From an uncultured bacterium (lineage in GTDB: Bacteria; Bacillota; Clostridia; Oscillospirales; Oscillospiraceae), in assembly GCA_945873205.1 (NCBI GenBank), contig CAMCCC010000002.1, forward strand, positions 62,001 to 126,000: a stretch of DNA of 64,000 bases, read 5' to 3'. Positions 15,840 through 24,588 of this stretch are shown in pieces. A program made the position numbers and the translations under genes. The notes beneath the pieces were generated by a model. That model had not been told where the DNA came from, made no database searches, and was given only the letters and a program-made list of their open reading frames with translations. How positions within the stretch are numbered: the stretch's first letter is position 1; every line of letters starts with the position of its first letter.

Positions 15840-17216
15840 TTAGGCTTCCGGCAGGGAGGCGGCCACGGCGGACTGGCCCACGCGGCGGAAATACTCATCC
15901 GGCAGGGCCAGGCTGAGGGCGCCGGCCACTGCGGGGTACTCATCCTCCAGCACCTTCCGGCAGGTGGCAATGATCAGGTCGCCGCCCTTGCCGGACATGA
16001 CCCGGCCCAGCAGCAACACATGGTGGCACTCGTAGAGGCTGTAGTAATAGGCCAGGGTATGGGCCAGGTAAACGCCGATGCTGCGGTAGACAGCGGCAGC
16101 CCGGTCATCGCCGGCCTCCATCAGCTTCTGCACCACCTTCAGCTTCTCGGCGGGAGAGAGACTCTCCTCCAGGGCGATGCCGGCCCGGGGGGCCAGCTTG
16201 ATGACGCCGTCCTGGGAGAAGTACTTGACACCGCAGCCGATGTCATGGCTCCACTCGTCCTCCATGGCTTCGGGGTTGGCGTCCATGGGGACGAAGGCCA
16301 GCTCGTTCAGCCAGCCGGTGATCAGGCCCTTGGCATCCACAAAGCCCACAGCCTCGCTGGTGCCCATGGCGATGCCCAGCACGCTGTTGGTCTTGAGGCT
16401 CATGGCGCCGGCAAGGGCGGTAACGTCGCCGTCGTTGACCACGCAATAGGGGATGTCACCAAAGGTGTCGGTAATGGCGCGGATATAAATGTCCTTCACC
16501 TTGCTGTCGTACAGGTCCTTGGGGACCTTCAGGAACAGGGAGGCGGACATGGTGCGGTTGTTGATGAAGATGCCGGCGGAGGAGACGCCAACCGCATCCA
16601 CCCGGGGCAGGTGGGAAGCGGCGGACTTCAGCGCGGCCACGATGCCCTCGTAGTGATAGTCCGGGTCGGAATTGGTCTTGGGGAACCAGACCACCTCCTC
16701 GGAATACACGGCCTCGCCGTCGATCACGGCGGAGACCTTCCGGTCGCTGCCGCCGGCGTCAAAGCCGATACGGCAGCCGGTCATATGGCCGCCGATGGCC
16801 TTGGGCGCATCCTTGCTCTCCGGCAGGATATCGGTCAGCAGCACCTCAAAGGGGTGTTCAAAAATGTTGGCCATATACTCCCAGTCAAAGGCCTGGCAGC
16901 CATCGGCAGAATAGGCCTCTTTCAGGTAGGCATAGATGCCCTCGTCCCCACGGACGTAGATCCGGAAGCCGCCCTTCATCCAGAGGATGGTCTTGACCAG
17001 GCGGTTGATGTAATAACAGTCCGCCGCGTGCATGGCCGGGGTGCCATAGATAAAGGTCTCCACGGCGGCCATCTCCCCGTTGGCCCGCTCCACAGCGATG
17101 CCAACAGGCTTCTTCGCGCCGGCGAGGAAGGCCTGGTTGAAGCGGTGCAGAGGGATGAAGCCGGGGTCCAGCTCAGGAATGTTGCGGATGTCAATGTTGA
17201 TGCCAAGATGTTCCAT
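15840..17216 (-). CDS. ROK/ASKHA-fold sugar-kinase-like protein
   Basis: A 458-residue protein. After about 170 residues without a recognised motif, the ATPase core begins: CRIGFDAGGSDRKVSAVIDGE (phosphate-1 region), VDAVGVSSAGIFINNR, CVVNDGDVTALAG (phosphate-2 region with Asp) and GIAMGTSEAVGFVD. These mark an actin-like kinase close to ROK proteins. The N-terminal part of 170 residues is longer than in classical glucokinases (about 320 residues in all) and is unassigned. It also lacks the zinc-binding CXCGXXGC motif of many ROK members. Own promoter and terminator; likely a sugar or amino-sugar kinase, substrate unknown. Confidence 0.7.
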   Translation of the reverse strand: MEHLGINIDIRNIPELDPGFIPLHRFNQAFLAGAKKPVGIAVERANGEMAAVETFIYGTPAMHAADCYYINRLVKTILWMKGGFRIYVRGDEGIYAYLKEAYSADGCQAFDWEYMANIFEHPFEVLLTDILPESKDAPKAIGGHMTGCRIGFDAGGSDRKVSAVIDGEAVYSEEVVWFPKTNSDPDYHYEGIVAALKSAASHLPRVDAVGVSSAGIFINNRTMSASLFLKVPKDLYDSKVKDIYIRAITDTFGDIPYCVVNDGDVTALAGAMSLKTNSVLGIAMGTSEAVGFVDAKGLITGWLNELAFVPMDANPEAMEDEWSHDIGCGVKYFSQDGVIKLAPRAGIALEESLSPAEKLKVVQKLMEAGDDRAAAVYRSIGVYLAHTLAYYYSLYECHHVLLLGRVMSGKGGDLIIATCRKVLEDEYPAVAGALSLALPDEYFRRVGQSAVAASLPEA

Positions 17217-17330
17217 AGCTTGCGCCTCCTGTAAAAATCAAATCATACATGATCAGAAAAATCTTTCGCGTGCAGAAAACGACGTGAAAAAGATGGATGA
17301 AGCCAGGTAAAACCGCTTTTATACGGGATT

Positions 17331-17359
17331 ATTATACCATGATTGCCGCAAGCTGTCAC
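17331..17359 (-). promoter_or_regulatory. Promoter of the ROK-like gene
   Basis: GTGACA and TATAAT with 17 nt between on the minus strand and a TGG just before the -10; leader of about 110 nt. Confidence 0.65.
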
Positions 17360-17584
17360 CAGATAATTGAATGTATTATTCGTACTTTTGACCGGGAAAC
17401 CGGGCACAGGCCGCCGGTGCCCCTGCCGCAGGGAAGGCACCTCGAAGACAGAAAAAAAGCGGTCCGCAAAAACGGCCCGCAATAGTTATATATTAACATT
17501 TTACCCAAATTCCTGTCAAGATATCGGGATGGTTTTCTGCGTTTTGTACAAGTTAAGGGCAGAGATTTCATGTACTATTCCCCT

Positions 17585-17790
17585 TTGCAAAATAGCGGGG
17601 TCTGTGTTATATTATAGCCAGAAAGGGTGATACCCGATGTACAGTTAAAAGAAACCGTGTGAAACGAAAAACACGGTGCAATCTGTAGAAAGAGAGGTAA
17701 CCAGGATGTTAGATATCAAGAATTCAGAGAAATGACCCTTGACTTTGGACAGGAGAGAAAGCCGAAGTCAAGGGTCATTTCGTTTTTGTG
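17585..17790 (+). ncRNA. Unidentified small structured transcript
   Basis: A consensus-like promoter (TTGCAA, 17 nt, TATATT at 17585-17613) is followed within 175 nt by a strong terminator: a 17-bp perfect stem (17729-17745 with 17765-17781) and GTTTTTG. Between them are a short GGGT/ACCC hairpin and ACCGTGT / ACACGGT, the latter enclosed by TACAG / CTGTA. A 9-codon frame starting at 17706 (MLDIKNSEK, after AGAGAGG) ends inside the terminator stem, so a leader peptide is possible. It precedes the flavodoxin gene, which has a separate promoter. I do not recognise a known RNA family. The remainder of 17217-17890 shows nothing else. Confidence 0.45.
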
Positions 17791-17832
17791 GGGAATTTGT
17801 TGGTTCTGCGTCCGCTTTGGGCGCTTTTTTTG

Positions 17833-17861
17833 TTGCTTTTGGGGCCGCTTTGCTTTATGAT
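17833..17861 (+). promoter_or_regulatory. Promoter of the flavodoxin gene
   Basis: TTGCTT and TATGAT, 17 nt apart, 30 nt upstream of the start codon. Confidence 0.55.
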
Positions 17862-17890
17862 GTTCCTATAAAATACAGGAGGAACGATCC

Positions 17891-18364
17891 ATGAGCAAGA
17901 AAGCAGTGGCCTATTTCAGTGCCGGCGGCGTCACCGCCGGGGTGGCCAGGACCCTGAGCCGCATCAGCGGGGCGGATCTGTATGAGATCAAGCCCGCCGT
18001 GCCCTATACCGAAGCGGACCTGAACTGGCGGGATAAGCACAGCCGCAGCAGCATTGAAACCAACGACGCCTTCTGCCGCCCGGCCCTGGCAGACACCGGG
18101 GCGGATTTCAGCGGCTATGAGGTGATTTTCCTGGGCTTCCCGGTGTGGTGGTATTCCATCCCCGCCATCATCCGCAGCTTTGTGGAGGCCTATGATTTTT
18201 CCGGCAAGGTGATCGTCCCCTTCGCCACCTCCGGCAGCAGCGGCATGGGCCGCAGCGGCCGGGACATTCAGCGGCTCTGCCCCGGGGCCAAGGTGCAGCC
18301 CGGGAAGCTGCTCAACGGCCACCATGAGGACGCGGAGTTGAAAGCCTGGATGGATAAGTATTGA
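17891..18364 (+). CDS. Flavodoxin-family protein
   Basis: A 157-residue soluble protein. The N-terminal strand and phosphate loop read VAYFSAGGVTAGVARTLS, followed by YEVIFLGFPVWWYSIPAIIRSF and a third strand GKVIVPFATSGSSGMG. This is the Clostridia flavodoxin/WrbA-like group that binds FMN and serves in electron transfer or quinone reduction. The phosphate loop has a shortened consensus (normally T/SxTGNTxxxA), so cofactor affinity may differ. AGGAGG precedes the start. The stop is 14 nt before the start of the epimerase-like gene, so the two are probably co-transcribed. Confidence 0.88.
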   Translation: MSKKAVAYFSAGGVTAGVARTLSRISGADLYEIKPAVPYTEADLNWRDKHSRSSIETNDAFCRPALADTGADFSGYEVIFLGFPVWWYSIPAIIRSFVEAYDFSGKVIVPFATSGSSGMGRSGRDIQRLCPGAKVQPGKLLNGHHEDAELKAWMDKY

Positions 18365-18378
18365 GGAGAGGCGGACAG

Positions 18379-19254
18379 ATGGAATACGTCATTGAAAATG
18401 AGCTTCTGCGGGCCAGAATCTCCAGCCTGGGCGCGGAGCTGGTGAGCCTGGTCCACAAGACGGACGGGGTGGAGCACATCTGGCAGGGAGACCCGGCGGT
18501 GTGGAAGTATCACGCCCCCATCCTCTTCCCCTGGTGCGGCAAGCAGGTGGGCGGCAGTTTCACCGCCAAGGGCCAGCGCTATGAGGCGCCCCAGCACGGC
18601 TTTGGCCGGAATCTGGAGCACCGGCTGGTGAGCCATAGCGACACGGAGCTGGTGCTGGCCCTGGAGAGCAGCCCGGAGACCCTGGCGCGCTGGCCCTATG
18701 CATTTCGCCTGGTCAGCAGCTACCGTCTGGAGGGGGACCGGCTGCATCACAGTCTGCGGGTGGAGAACCCCGGGCAGGAAGTGCTGCGCTTCGGCATCGG
18801 CTATCACCCCGGCTTCACCCTGCCCTTCGACGAAAAGCACAGCTATGAGGACTATGAGCTGCGCTTTGACCGGGAGGAAAGCCCCCTCTGTCTTTTCACC
18901 CCGGCGGGGCTGGTGACGGACAGGACCTACAAGCTGGGCAAGTGCATCGACCGGGTGGCCCTGACGGAGCATCTGTTCGACAACGATAGCTACTGCATGA
19001 CCGGGCTCCATTCCTCCACGTTGGGCCTTTACGAAAAGGACAGCGGCCGGGCCGTGGTCTGCGCAATCAGCGGCTTCCCCTACTGCCTGATCTGGAGCGC
19101 GCCGGGCAAGCCCCAATATGTCTGCATTGAACCCTGGCACAGTCTCCCCTCCTTCGAGGACGACGGGGACACCTGGGAGGACCGGGCCTGCGCCGCAAGG
19201 CTCTCCCCCGGCGAAAGCTGGGAGACCTGCTTAACGATGCAATTCAAACGATAA
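18379..19254 (+). CDS. Aldose-1-epimerase-like sugar-phosphate/hexose mutarotase
   Basis: A 291-residue protein of the galactose-mutarotase fold. It has ISSLGAELVSLV at the start, LFPWCGKQVGGSF, QHGFGRNLEH with the catalytic-type His, YHPGFTLP with the second His, and the late IEPWHSLP with the acidic residue. These match the aldose-1-epimerase family that interconverts sugar anomers. The ATG with GAGGAGAGG upstream is preferred to an upstream TTG. It shares a transcript with the flavodoxin and is closed by a strong terminator. The exact sugar is not determined. Confidence 0.88.
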   Translation: MEYVIENELLRARISSLGAELVSLVHKTDGVEHIWQGDPAVWKYHAPILFPWCGKQVGGSFTAKGQRYEAPQHGFGRNLEHRLVSHSDTELVLALESSPETLARWPYAFRLVSSYRLEGDRLHHSLRVENPGQEVLRFGIGYHPGFTLPFDEKHSYEDYELRFDREESPLCLFTPAGLVTDRTYKLGKCIDRVALTEHLFDNDSYCMTGLHSSTLGLYEKDSGRAVVCAISGFPYCLIWSAPGKPQYVCIEPWHSLPSFEDDGDTWEDRACAARLSPGESWETCLTMQFKR

Positions 19255-19257
19255 ACG

Positions 19258-19291
19258 AAAAACCGGAGCATTGAAAGCTCCGGTTTTTTAT
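19258..19291 (+). terminator. Bidirectional terminator
   Basis: AACCGGAGC / GCTCCGGTT stem flanked by A and T runs; lies between the convergent epimerase-like and decarboxylase genes. Confidence 0.85.
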
Positions 19292-20625
19292 TATTCTTTC
19301 ACCACGTCTACCCGTTCCACGCCGTAATGTTCAAACAGGGTCAGGGCTTCCGGGCCGATGCGCTCGCCGCTGACGGCGATGGGCACCGCCGGCGGGCAGG
19401 ACACCGTGGGGGCGCCGCAGACGCGGCTCAGGGCCTGATTGGCCGCCACCGTCTCCTGAGGGGCGAACAGGGCCTGCCGCAGCGGCATGGCCTGCTCTCC
19501 CCGGGCCTGGGGCAATGGAGCTTTCTCCTTTGGTGGGGCCGGGGCAAAGCCCAGGGCCTGTTCCAGCCGCTCAAGCTCCTCCGGGCGGTTGTCCGGCGTC
19601 AGCATCAGCACCAGGTGTTCTTCATCCGCATACTCGCACTCCATGGCGCTCTCCCGCAGGCGCCGGGCCAGCGTCAGGCCGGTCTCCCCCGCCGGGGCAG
19701 CCAGGGTCAGGCGCAGGGGGTCTGTATCTTCCACCTGCCAGCCCCGCTCTGCCAATCGGCGGCGAAGCTGCGTCAGCCGTTCTTCCATCTCTGCCAGCCG
19801 GGCCGGGTAGTCCCCCGCCAAGGTCTGGTTGCACAGGTCCAGGGAAGCCAGGGTCAGGTAAGAAGGGCTGGTGGAGCCGAAGAGGGCCATGGCCTGCCGG
19901 GCCTTTTCCGCAAAAGCCGCAGGGGCGTTCTTGCTGATATGGAGATAAGCCCCGCCGGTGAGGACGGGCAGGGTCTTATGGGCGGAGTCACAGCAGAGAT
20001 CCGCCCCCTGATCCATGGGGTGCCGGGAGGGGCGGAGAAAGCGCAGGTAAGCCCCGTGGGCGTTATCCACCAGAAGCACCGTGCCATGACTGTGACAGAC
20101 CTTTGCGATGGCCTCGATATCCGCCATGCCGCCCAGATAGTCCGGGCTGGTGAGGTACACCGCCGCAGGGGGCGCTTCCATAGCATCCAGGGCGGCGGCC
20201 ACCTGAGGGGCGCTGACCGGGCATTGCAGCAGGGACTCCTCCCCTTCCGGCCAGAGCCAGACCGGCGTAAAATCCAGCAGGGCGGCGGCATAGACAAAGG
20301 CCTTATGCACGTTCCGGGCCGCCAGAATCACCGGGGCCGTACCTTTGGGCCGGTTTTGCAGGGCCAGGTACAGCATGGCCCGGATGCACTGGCTGGAGCC
20401 CTCGGTGGAATAGAGGGTGCGGCCGGTGCCAAAGAGGGCGGCGGCGTTTTGCTCGCTTTGGGCGATGATGCCATCGGCTTCATAGAGGGAGTCGGCCCCC
20501 TGAATCTCCGTGATATCCAGGGCCTCGCAGCCCAGGGGGCCATGACCCTTATGGCCCGGCATATGGAAGCGGGCGGTATCGGAAGCGGCGTAAGAGCGGA
20601 GAAAATCGGCGATGGGGCTGTCCAT
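19291..20625 (-). CDS. Orn/Lys/Arg decarboxylase-family PLP enzyme
   Basis: A 444-residue fold-type-I PLP protein. It has FHMPGHKGHGP at the N-terminus, TEGSSQCIRAML, AVYLTSPDYLGGMADI, LLVDNAHGAYL (Asp for the pyridine nitrogen) and DSAHKTLPVLTGGAYLH, where Lys forms the aldimine. A C-terminal domain of about 100 residues follows. It matches the short Firmicutes branch of basic amino-acid decarboxylases (arginine/lysine/ornithine; polyamine synthesis), though substrate cannot be read from sequence. Its start shares one base with the stop of the SCIFF maturase gene, so the two are translationally coupled; ribosome site GGGAGAG lies in the maturase end. Confidence 0.88.
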   Translation of the reverse strand: MDSPIADFLRSYAASDTARFHMPGHKGHGPLGCEALDITEIQGADSLYEADGIIAQSEQNAAALFGTGRTLYSTEGSSQCIRAMLYLALQNRPKGTAPVILAARNVHKAFVYAAALLDFTPVWLWPEGEESLLQCPVSAPQVAAALDAMEAPPAAVYLTSPDYLGGMADIEAIAKVCHSHGTVLLVDNAHGAYLRFLRPSRHPMDQGADLCCDSAHKTLPVLTGGAYLHISKNAPAAFAEKARQAMALFGSTSPSYLTLASLDLCNQTLAGDYPARLAEMEERLTQLRRRLAERGWQVEDTDPLRLTLAAPAGETGLTLARRLRESAMECEYADEEHLVLMLTPDNRPEELERLEQALGFAPAPPKEKAPLPQARGEQAMPLRQALFAPQETVAANQALSRVCGAPTVSCPPAVPIAVSGERIGPEALTLFEHYGVERVDVVKE

Positions 20626-22007
20626 CAATTCTCTCCCTGGCTCTCGGCCACCTTCATCATGATGGCGCACTCGATGCGCTTTTTGAACAGCTCACAGCCC
20701 GCCTCATACACGCCCCGGATGCTGCCGGTGGCATGGTAGGCATTGGCGGCACAGCCGCCGGAGCAGTACAGTCTTGCCCAGCAATCGTCGCACTCCTTGC
20801 GGGCATAGGCGTTGCAGGCGCGGAACTCCTCCCGCAGGGCGGTGTTGGTGACGCCGTCCCAGATGTTGCCCAGCTTATACTTCTCCTCCCCCACGAACTG
20901 GTGGCAGGGGTACAGGTCGCCCCAGGGGGTGACGGCCATGTACTCCGTGCCGGAGCCGCAGCCGGAAATGCGCTTGTACACGCAGGGGCCGCCGGTGAGG
21001 TCCAACATGTAGTGGTAGAAGGTGATGGGCTTGCCCTCCTTCTCCCGGCGGAGCATGTCCCTGGCCAGGATTTCATACTGCTCCTTCACGATCTCCAGAT
21101 CCTCCGGCGTCAAAGCGGCGGGGTCCCCGGGGGCGCAGACCACCGGCTCCATGCTCAGCTCGGTAAAGCCCAGGTCCGCCATGTGGAAAACGTCCCTGGT
21201 GAAGTCCGGGTTTGCGTGGGTGAAGGTGCCCCGCATATAGTAGTTCTTGCCGCCCCGGGCTTCCACCAGCTTTTGGAAGCGGGGGACGATGCGGTCATAG
21301 CTGCCGTTGCCGGCGTAATCCACCCGCAGCCGGTCATGAATCTCCTTGCGGCCATCCAGAGAGAGCACCACGTTGCTCATCTCCCGGTTGGCAAAGTCGA
21401 TCACATCGTCATCGATCAGCATACCGTTGGTGGTGAGGGTGAAGCGGAACTTCTTATGGTTGGGCTCCTCCTGGGTGCGGGCATAGGCCACCAGCTGCTT
21501 CACCACGTCCCAGTTCATCAGCGGCTCGCCGCCGAAGAAGTCCACCTCCAGATTGGTGCGGTGGCCGGAATGTTCAATCAGGAAATCCAGAGCCCGTTTG
21601 CCCACTTCAAAGGGCATCAGCGCCCGGTCCCCATGGTATTTGCCCTGGCTGGCAAAGCAGTAGGAGCAGTTGAGGTTGCAGGTGTGGGCCACATGGAGGC
21701 AGAGAGCCTTCACCACGTCGCCGGAGCGCTCCTTGAAGGTACCGGCCATGTCGGCAAAGGTGTCCGGCGTGAAGAGCTTGCCCGCCTTTTCCAGCGCCGC
21801 CACATCGGCGATGCAGGCGTACAGCTCCTCCTCGGTCACGTCCTCCCGATCCGCGTATTTCACCAGCAGCTGCCGGACGATCTCCTCCGGGCGCTCCTGC
21901 TTGAATTTTTCGATAATGTCGTAGGCCACCTCGTCCACCGCATGGATGGAGCCGGAGCAGCTGTCCAGCACGATGTTGTAGCCGTTAAGTTTATACTGAT
22001 GTACCAC
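20625..22007 (-). CDS. scfB: SCIFF peptide maturase, radical-SAM thioether-forming enzyme
   Basis: A 460-residue radical-SAM/SPASM enzyme that installs Cys-to-gamma-carbon thioether links in the SCIFF precursor (ranthipeptide). It has an N-terminal peptide-recognition domain, then the cluster motif HTCNLNCSYC (Cys110, 114, 117), DFFGGEPLMNW and TNGMLID. The C-terminal SPASM cysteines are in ISGCGSG, LYPCHQF, KECDDCW and LYCSGGCAANAYH. This architecture and length are those of SCIFF maturases found across Clostridia. The SCIFF peptide gene is directly upstream, beyond a terminator. Its last base overlaps the decarboxylase gene. Confidence 0.95.
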   Translation of the reverse strand: MVHQYKLNGYNIVLDSCSGSIHAVDEVAYDIIEKFKQERPEEIVRQLLVKYADREDVTEEELYACIADVAALEKAGKLFTPDTFADMAGTFKERSGDVVKALCLHVAHTCNLNCSYCFASQGKYHGDRALMPFEVGKRALDFLIEHSGHRTNLEVDFFGGEPLMNWDVVKQLVAYARTQEEPNHKKFRFTLTTNGMLIDDDVIDFANREMSNVVLSLDGRKEIHDRLRVDYAGNGSYDRIVPRFQKLVEARGGKNYYMRGTFTHANPDFTRDVFHMADLGFTELSMEPVVCAPGDPAALTPEDLEIVKEQYEILARDMLRREKEGKPITFYHYMLDLTGGPCVYKRISGCGSGTEYMAVTPWGDLYPCHQFVGEEKYKLGNIWDGVTNTALREEFRACNAYARKECDDCWARLYCSGGCAANAYHATGSIRGVYEAGCELFKKRIECAIMMKVAESQGEN

Positions 22008-22039
22008 TGGGTATCCTCCCCTGTTTCTGTGTCAGGCAT

Positions 22040-22070
22040 AAAAAGTGCCGCCCGTGGGCGGCAGCTTTTT
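22040..22070 (-). terminator. Terminator between SCIFF peptide and maturase genes
   Basis: GCTGCCGCCC / GGGCGGCAC stem with AAAAA and TTTTT flanks. As the maturase follows without another clear promoter, partial read-through would give much more peptide than enzyme mRNA. Confidence 0.8.
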
Positions 22071-22080
22071 ATATCGAAGC

Positions 22081-22230
22081 TTACTTGTTTGCCTCGTTCT
22101 CGCACTTCTGGTTGGCAACGCCGCAGCTGGTCTTGCAGGCGGACTGGCAAGAGGTCTGGCACTCGCCGCAGCCGCCGTTCTTGGCGCTCTCGCAGAGGTT
22201 ACGGGTCTCAAGGGTCTTGATTCTTTCCAT
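22081..22230 (-). CDS. scfA: SCIFF ranthipeptide precursor (six cysteines in forty-five)
   Basis: A 49-residue peptide beginning MERIKTLETRNLCESA and containing NGGCGECQTSCQSACKTSCG, the nearly invariant SCIFF core, then CENEANK. The six core cysteines are at 21, 24, 28, 32, 36 and 43. A seventh at residue 13 lies in the leader and is not in the usual pattern. GGAG lies 8 nt before the ATG and a promoter stands about 65 nt upstream. SCIFF peptides are modified by the adjacent radical-SAM enzyme; roles in population signalling have been reported for clostridial members. Confidence 0.96.
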   Translation of the reverse strand: MERIKTLETRNLCESAKNGGCGECQTSCQSACKTSCGVANQKCENEANK

Positions 22231-22294
22231 AACAAAATCTCCGTTTCTCTGATTATTCTTCCGGCAGCCAAAAGGCTACCATAAACACCATTGA

Positions 22295-22323
22295 ATTTTA
22301 CCACAGGCTGCGGATAAAATCAA
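22295..22323 (-). promoter_or_regulatory. Promoter of the SCIFF unit
   Basis: TTGATT and TAAAAT with a 17-nt spacer on the minus strand, placed just past the pyrE stop. Confidence 0.65.
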
Positions 22324-22338
22324 GGTGTTTTCCCCCTG

Positions 22339-22980
22339 TTATTTTCCAATCCAGCTCTCGTCGGAGGGATTGTTGCGGAAGGCCATGAGCCGCTCCACAT
22401 CCTCGGGCCGGATGTAGCCCTCCTGGGCAGCAGTCTCGGCCACCACGTCGAAGTTGGTGAGGGAGATATTCTTCACCTTCGCCGCTGCCAGCCGCTCCAG
22501 GCCCTTCTTCATGCCGTAGGTGAAGATACTCACCACACCCAGCACTTCTGCCCCGGCTTCCCGGAGCACTTCCACCACTTCAATGACGCTGCCGCCGGTG
22601 GAGATCAGGTCTTCCACCACCACAACCTTCTGGCCCGGCTCCAGCCGGCCCTCGATCTGGTTCTGGCGGCCATGGTCCTTGGCGCCGGAGCGCACATAGC
22701 CCATGGGCATGTTCAGCAGGTGGGCGGTGATGGCGGCGTGGGCGATGCCGGCGGTGGAGGTGCCCATCAGCACCTCGGCCTCCGGGTAGTTCTCTTTGAT
22801 CAGCCGGGCCAGGCCCTGCTCCACATCCAGGCGGACTTCCGGGGCGGTGAGGGTCAGGCGGTTATCGGTATACACCGGGCTCTTGATGCCGCTGGCCCAG
22901 GTGAAGGGCTCATCCGGGCGGAAGAACACGGCCTGAATCTTCAAAAGGTCTTTCGCAATGACTTTTTCCATAGCTTCCAT
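22339..22980 (-). CDS. pyrE: Orotate phosphoribosyltransferase
   Basis: Transfers ribose-5-phosphate from PRPP to orotate, giving OMP. The 213-residue chain has ASGIKSPVYTDNRL near the N-terminus, the loop MGYVRSGAKDHGRQNQIEG and the PRPP-binding motif VVVVEDLISTGGS. Length is normal. The start shares a base with the pyrF stop (TAATG). It is the last gene of the pyr operon. Confidence 0.96.
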   Translation of the reverse strand: MEAMEKVIAKDLLKIQAVFFRPDEPFTWASGIKSPVYTDNRLTLTAPEVRLDVEQGLARLIKENYPEAEVLMGTSTAGIAHAAITAHLLNMPMGYVRSGAKDHGRQNQIEGRLEPGQKVVVVEDLISTGGSVIEVVEVLREAGAEVLGVVSIFTYGMKKGLERLAAAKVKNISLTNFDVVAETAAQEGYIRPEDVERLMAFRNNPSDESWIGK

Positions 22981-23678
22981 TATCCAACAAACTCCTTTAC
23001 GCATCTTTCATAGGCGGCCACCGGGTCGGCGGCGGCAGTGATGGGCCGGCCCACCACGATATAGTCGGAGTCCAGCTCCCTAGCCTTCTCCGGGGTGGTG
23101 ACCCGCTTCTGGTCCCCCACGTCCCCATCGGCAAAGCGGACGCCGGGGGTGACGGTGACAAAGCCGTCGCCGCAGGCCTGGTGCACCTTCCCTGCCTCCA
23201 GGGGGGAGCAGACCACGCCGTCCAGCCCGGCTTCTTTTGCGGTCTGGGCGTAGGACATGACCACCTGGTCCAGGGGCCGGTCAATCAGCAGCTCCCGGCG
23301 CATGCTGTCCTCATCGGTGGAAGTCAGCTGGGTGACGGCAATCAGCAGGGGGCGGCTGCCGTCGGGCCGGGTCAGGCCCTCCAGAGCAGCGCGCATCATG
23401 GCGGAAGTGCCGGCAGCGTGGACATTGCACATATCCACATCCAGCCCGGAGAGCACGGCCATGGCCTTTTTCACGGTGTTGGGGATATCGTGGAGCTTCA
23501 GATCCAGAAAAATCTTGTGGCCCCGGGCCTTGATCTGACGGACGATCTCCGGCCCCTCGGCATAGTACAGCTCCATGCCGATCTTCACAAAGGGCTTGCG
23601 CCCGGTGAACTTGTCCAGGAAGGTGAACACCTGCTCCTTGCTGCTGAAATCGCAGGCGACGATTACATCTTTACCCAT
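22980..23678 (-). CDS. pyrF: Orotidine-5'-phosphate decarboxylase
   Basis: Converts OMP to UMP. The 232-residue protein has VIVACDFSS at the first strand, the catalytic [11 protein letters not shown] (Lys-His-Asp network), [17 protein letters not shown] and YIVVGRPIT, all standard for the short (PyrF1) family. It overlaps pyrD by 8 nt and pyrE by 1 nt. Confidence 0.97.
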   Translation of the reverse strand: MGKDVIVACDFSSKEQVFTFLDKFTGRKPFVKIGMELYYAEGPEIVRQIKARGHKIFLDLKLHDIPNTVKKAMAVLSGLDVDMCNVHAAGTSAMMRAALEGLTRPDGSRPLLIAVTQLTSTDEDSMRRELLIDRPLDQVVMSYAQTAKEAGLDGVVCSPLEAGKVHQACGDGFVTVTPGVRFADGDVGDQKRVTTPEKARELDSDYIVVGRPITAAADPVAAYERCVKEFVG

Positions 23679-24588
23679 GCTTGCATCCTCCTATAATCTC
23701 TTTCAATGCGCTGATGTTGTACTTTTCCATTGCGGCGGGCAGGGCATTTATAATGTCCCGGCAGGCGAAGGGGTTCACCAGGTTGGCAGCCCCCACCTCC
23801 ACCGCCGTGGCCCCGGCCAGCAGCATCTCGATCACGTTCTCCGCGCTGGCAACGCCGCCCACACCGATCACCGGGATGTTCACCGCATGAGCAACCTGGT
23901 ACACCATCCGAAGGGCCACCGGGAAGATGGCCGGGCCGGAGAAGCCGCCCATGGTGTTGGCCACCACAGGCTTGCGGGTATTCAGGTCGATGCGCATACC
24001 CAGCATGGTGTTGATGAGGCTGAGGCCATCGGCCCCGGCTTCCTCGCAGGCTTTGGCGATGGAGACGATATCGGTGACGTTGGGAGTCAGCTTGATGATC
24101 ACCGGCTTACGGCACACGGCCTTTACGGCCCGGGTGACCTCCGCCGCCGCCTCAGGGCAGGTGCCGAAGCTCATGCCGCCGCCGTGGACATTGGGGCAGC
24201 TGACGTTCACCTCCAGCCAGCCCACCTGCTCGCAGGTATCCAGCTTCTGGCAGCTATAGACATAGTCCTCCACGGAGAAGCCGCTGACATTGGCTATCAC
24301 CTTTTTGTGGAAAACCTTTTTCAGCTTGGGCAGTTCTTCTTCAATCACCTTGTCCACGCCCGGGTTTTGCAGGCCCACGGCGTTGATGAGGCCGGCGGTG
24401 CAGTCGGCAATGCGGGGGGTGGGGTTGCCGAAGCGGGGCTCTTTTGTGGTGCCCTTGAAGGAGAAGGTGCCCAGCATGTTGATGTCGTAAAGCTCTGCGA
24501 ACTCATAGCCGTAGCCAAAGGTGCCGCTGGCGGGGATCACCGGGTTATCCAGCCGGATACCGCAGAGGGACACGCTCAGGTCTGCCAT
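23671..24588 (-). CDS. pyrD: Dihydroorotate dehydrogenase B, catalytic subunit
   Basis: FMN enzyme oxidising dihydroorotate to orotate, paired with PyrK and using NAD+ in class 1B. The 305-residue barrel has [13 protein letters not shown], the active-site loop [14 protein letters not shown] with catalytic Cys, [10 protein letters not shown], and [21 protein letters not shown] for phosphate binding. The neighbouring PyrK confirms class 1B. It overlaps PyrK by 13 nt and pyrF by 8 nt. Confidence 0.97.
   Translation of the reverse strand: MADLSVSLCGIRLDNPVIPASGTFGYGYEFAELYDINMLGTFSFKGTTKEPRFGNPTPRIADCTAGLINAVGLQNPGVDKVIEEELPKLKKVFHKKVIANVSGFSVEDYVYSCQKLDTCEQVGWLEVNVSCPNVHGGGMSFGTCPEAAAEVTRAVKAVCRKPVIIKLTPNVTDIVSIAKACEEAGADGLSLINTMLGMRIDLNTRKPVVANTMGGFSGPAIFPVALRMVYQVAHAVNIPVIGVGGVASAENVIEMLLAGATAVEVGAANLVNPFACRDIINALPAAMEKYNISALKEIIGGCKHG

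Noticed and set aside
17585..17790. T-box or other known riboswitch before the flavodoxin
   Set aside because: No T-box sequence such as the specificity loop and conserved GGTGGNACCGCG is present; other classes I know do not fit. The MLDIK start of the 9-codon frame recalls seryl-tRNA synthetase only by chance.
22032..22304. A 90-codon minus-strand frame over the SCIFF gene
   Set aside because: The SCIFF peptide in another frame matches its family almost exactly.
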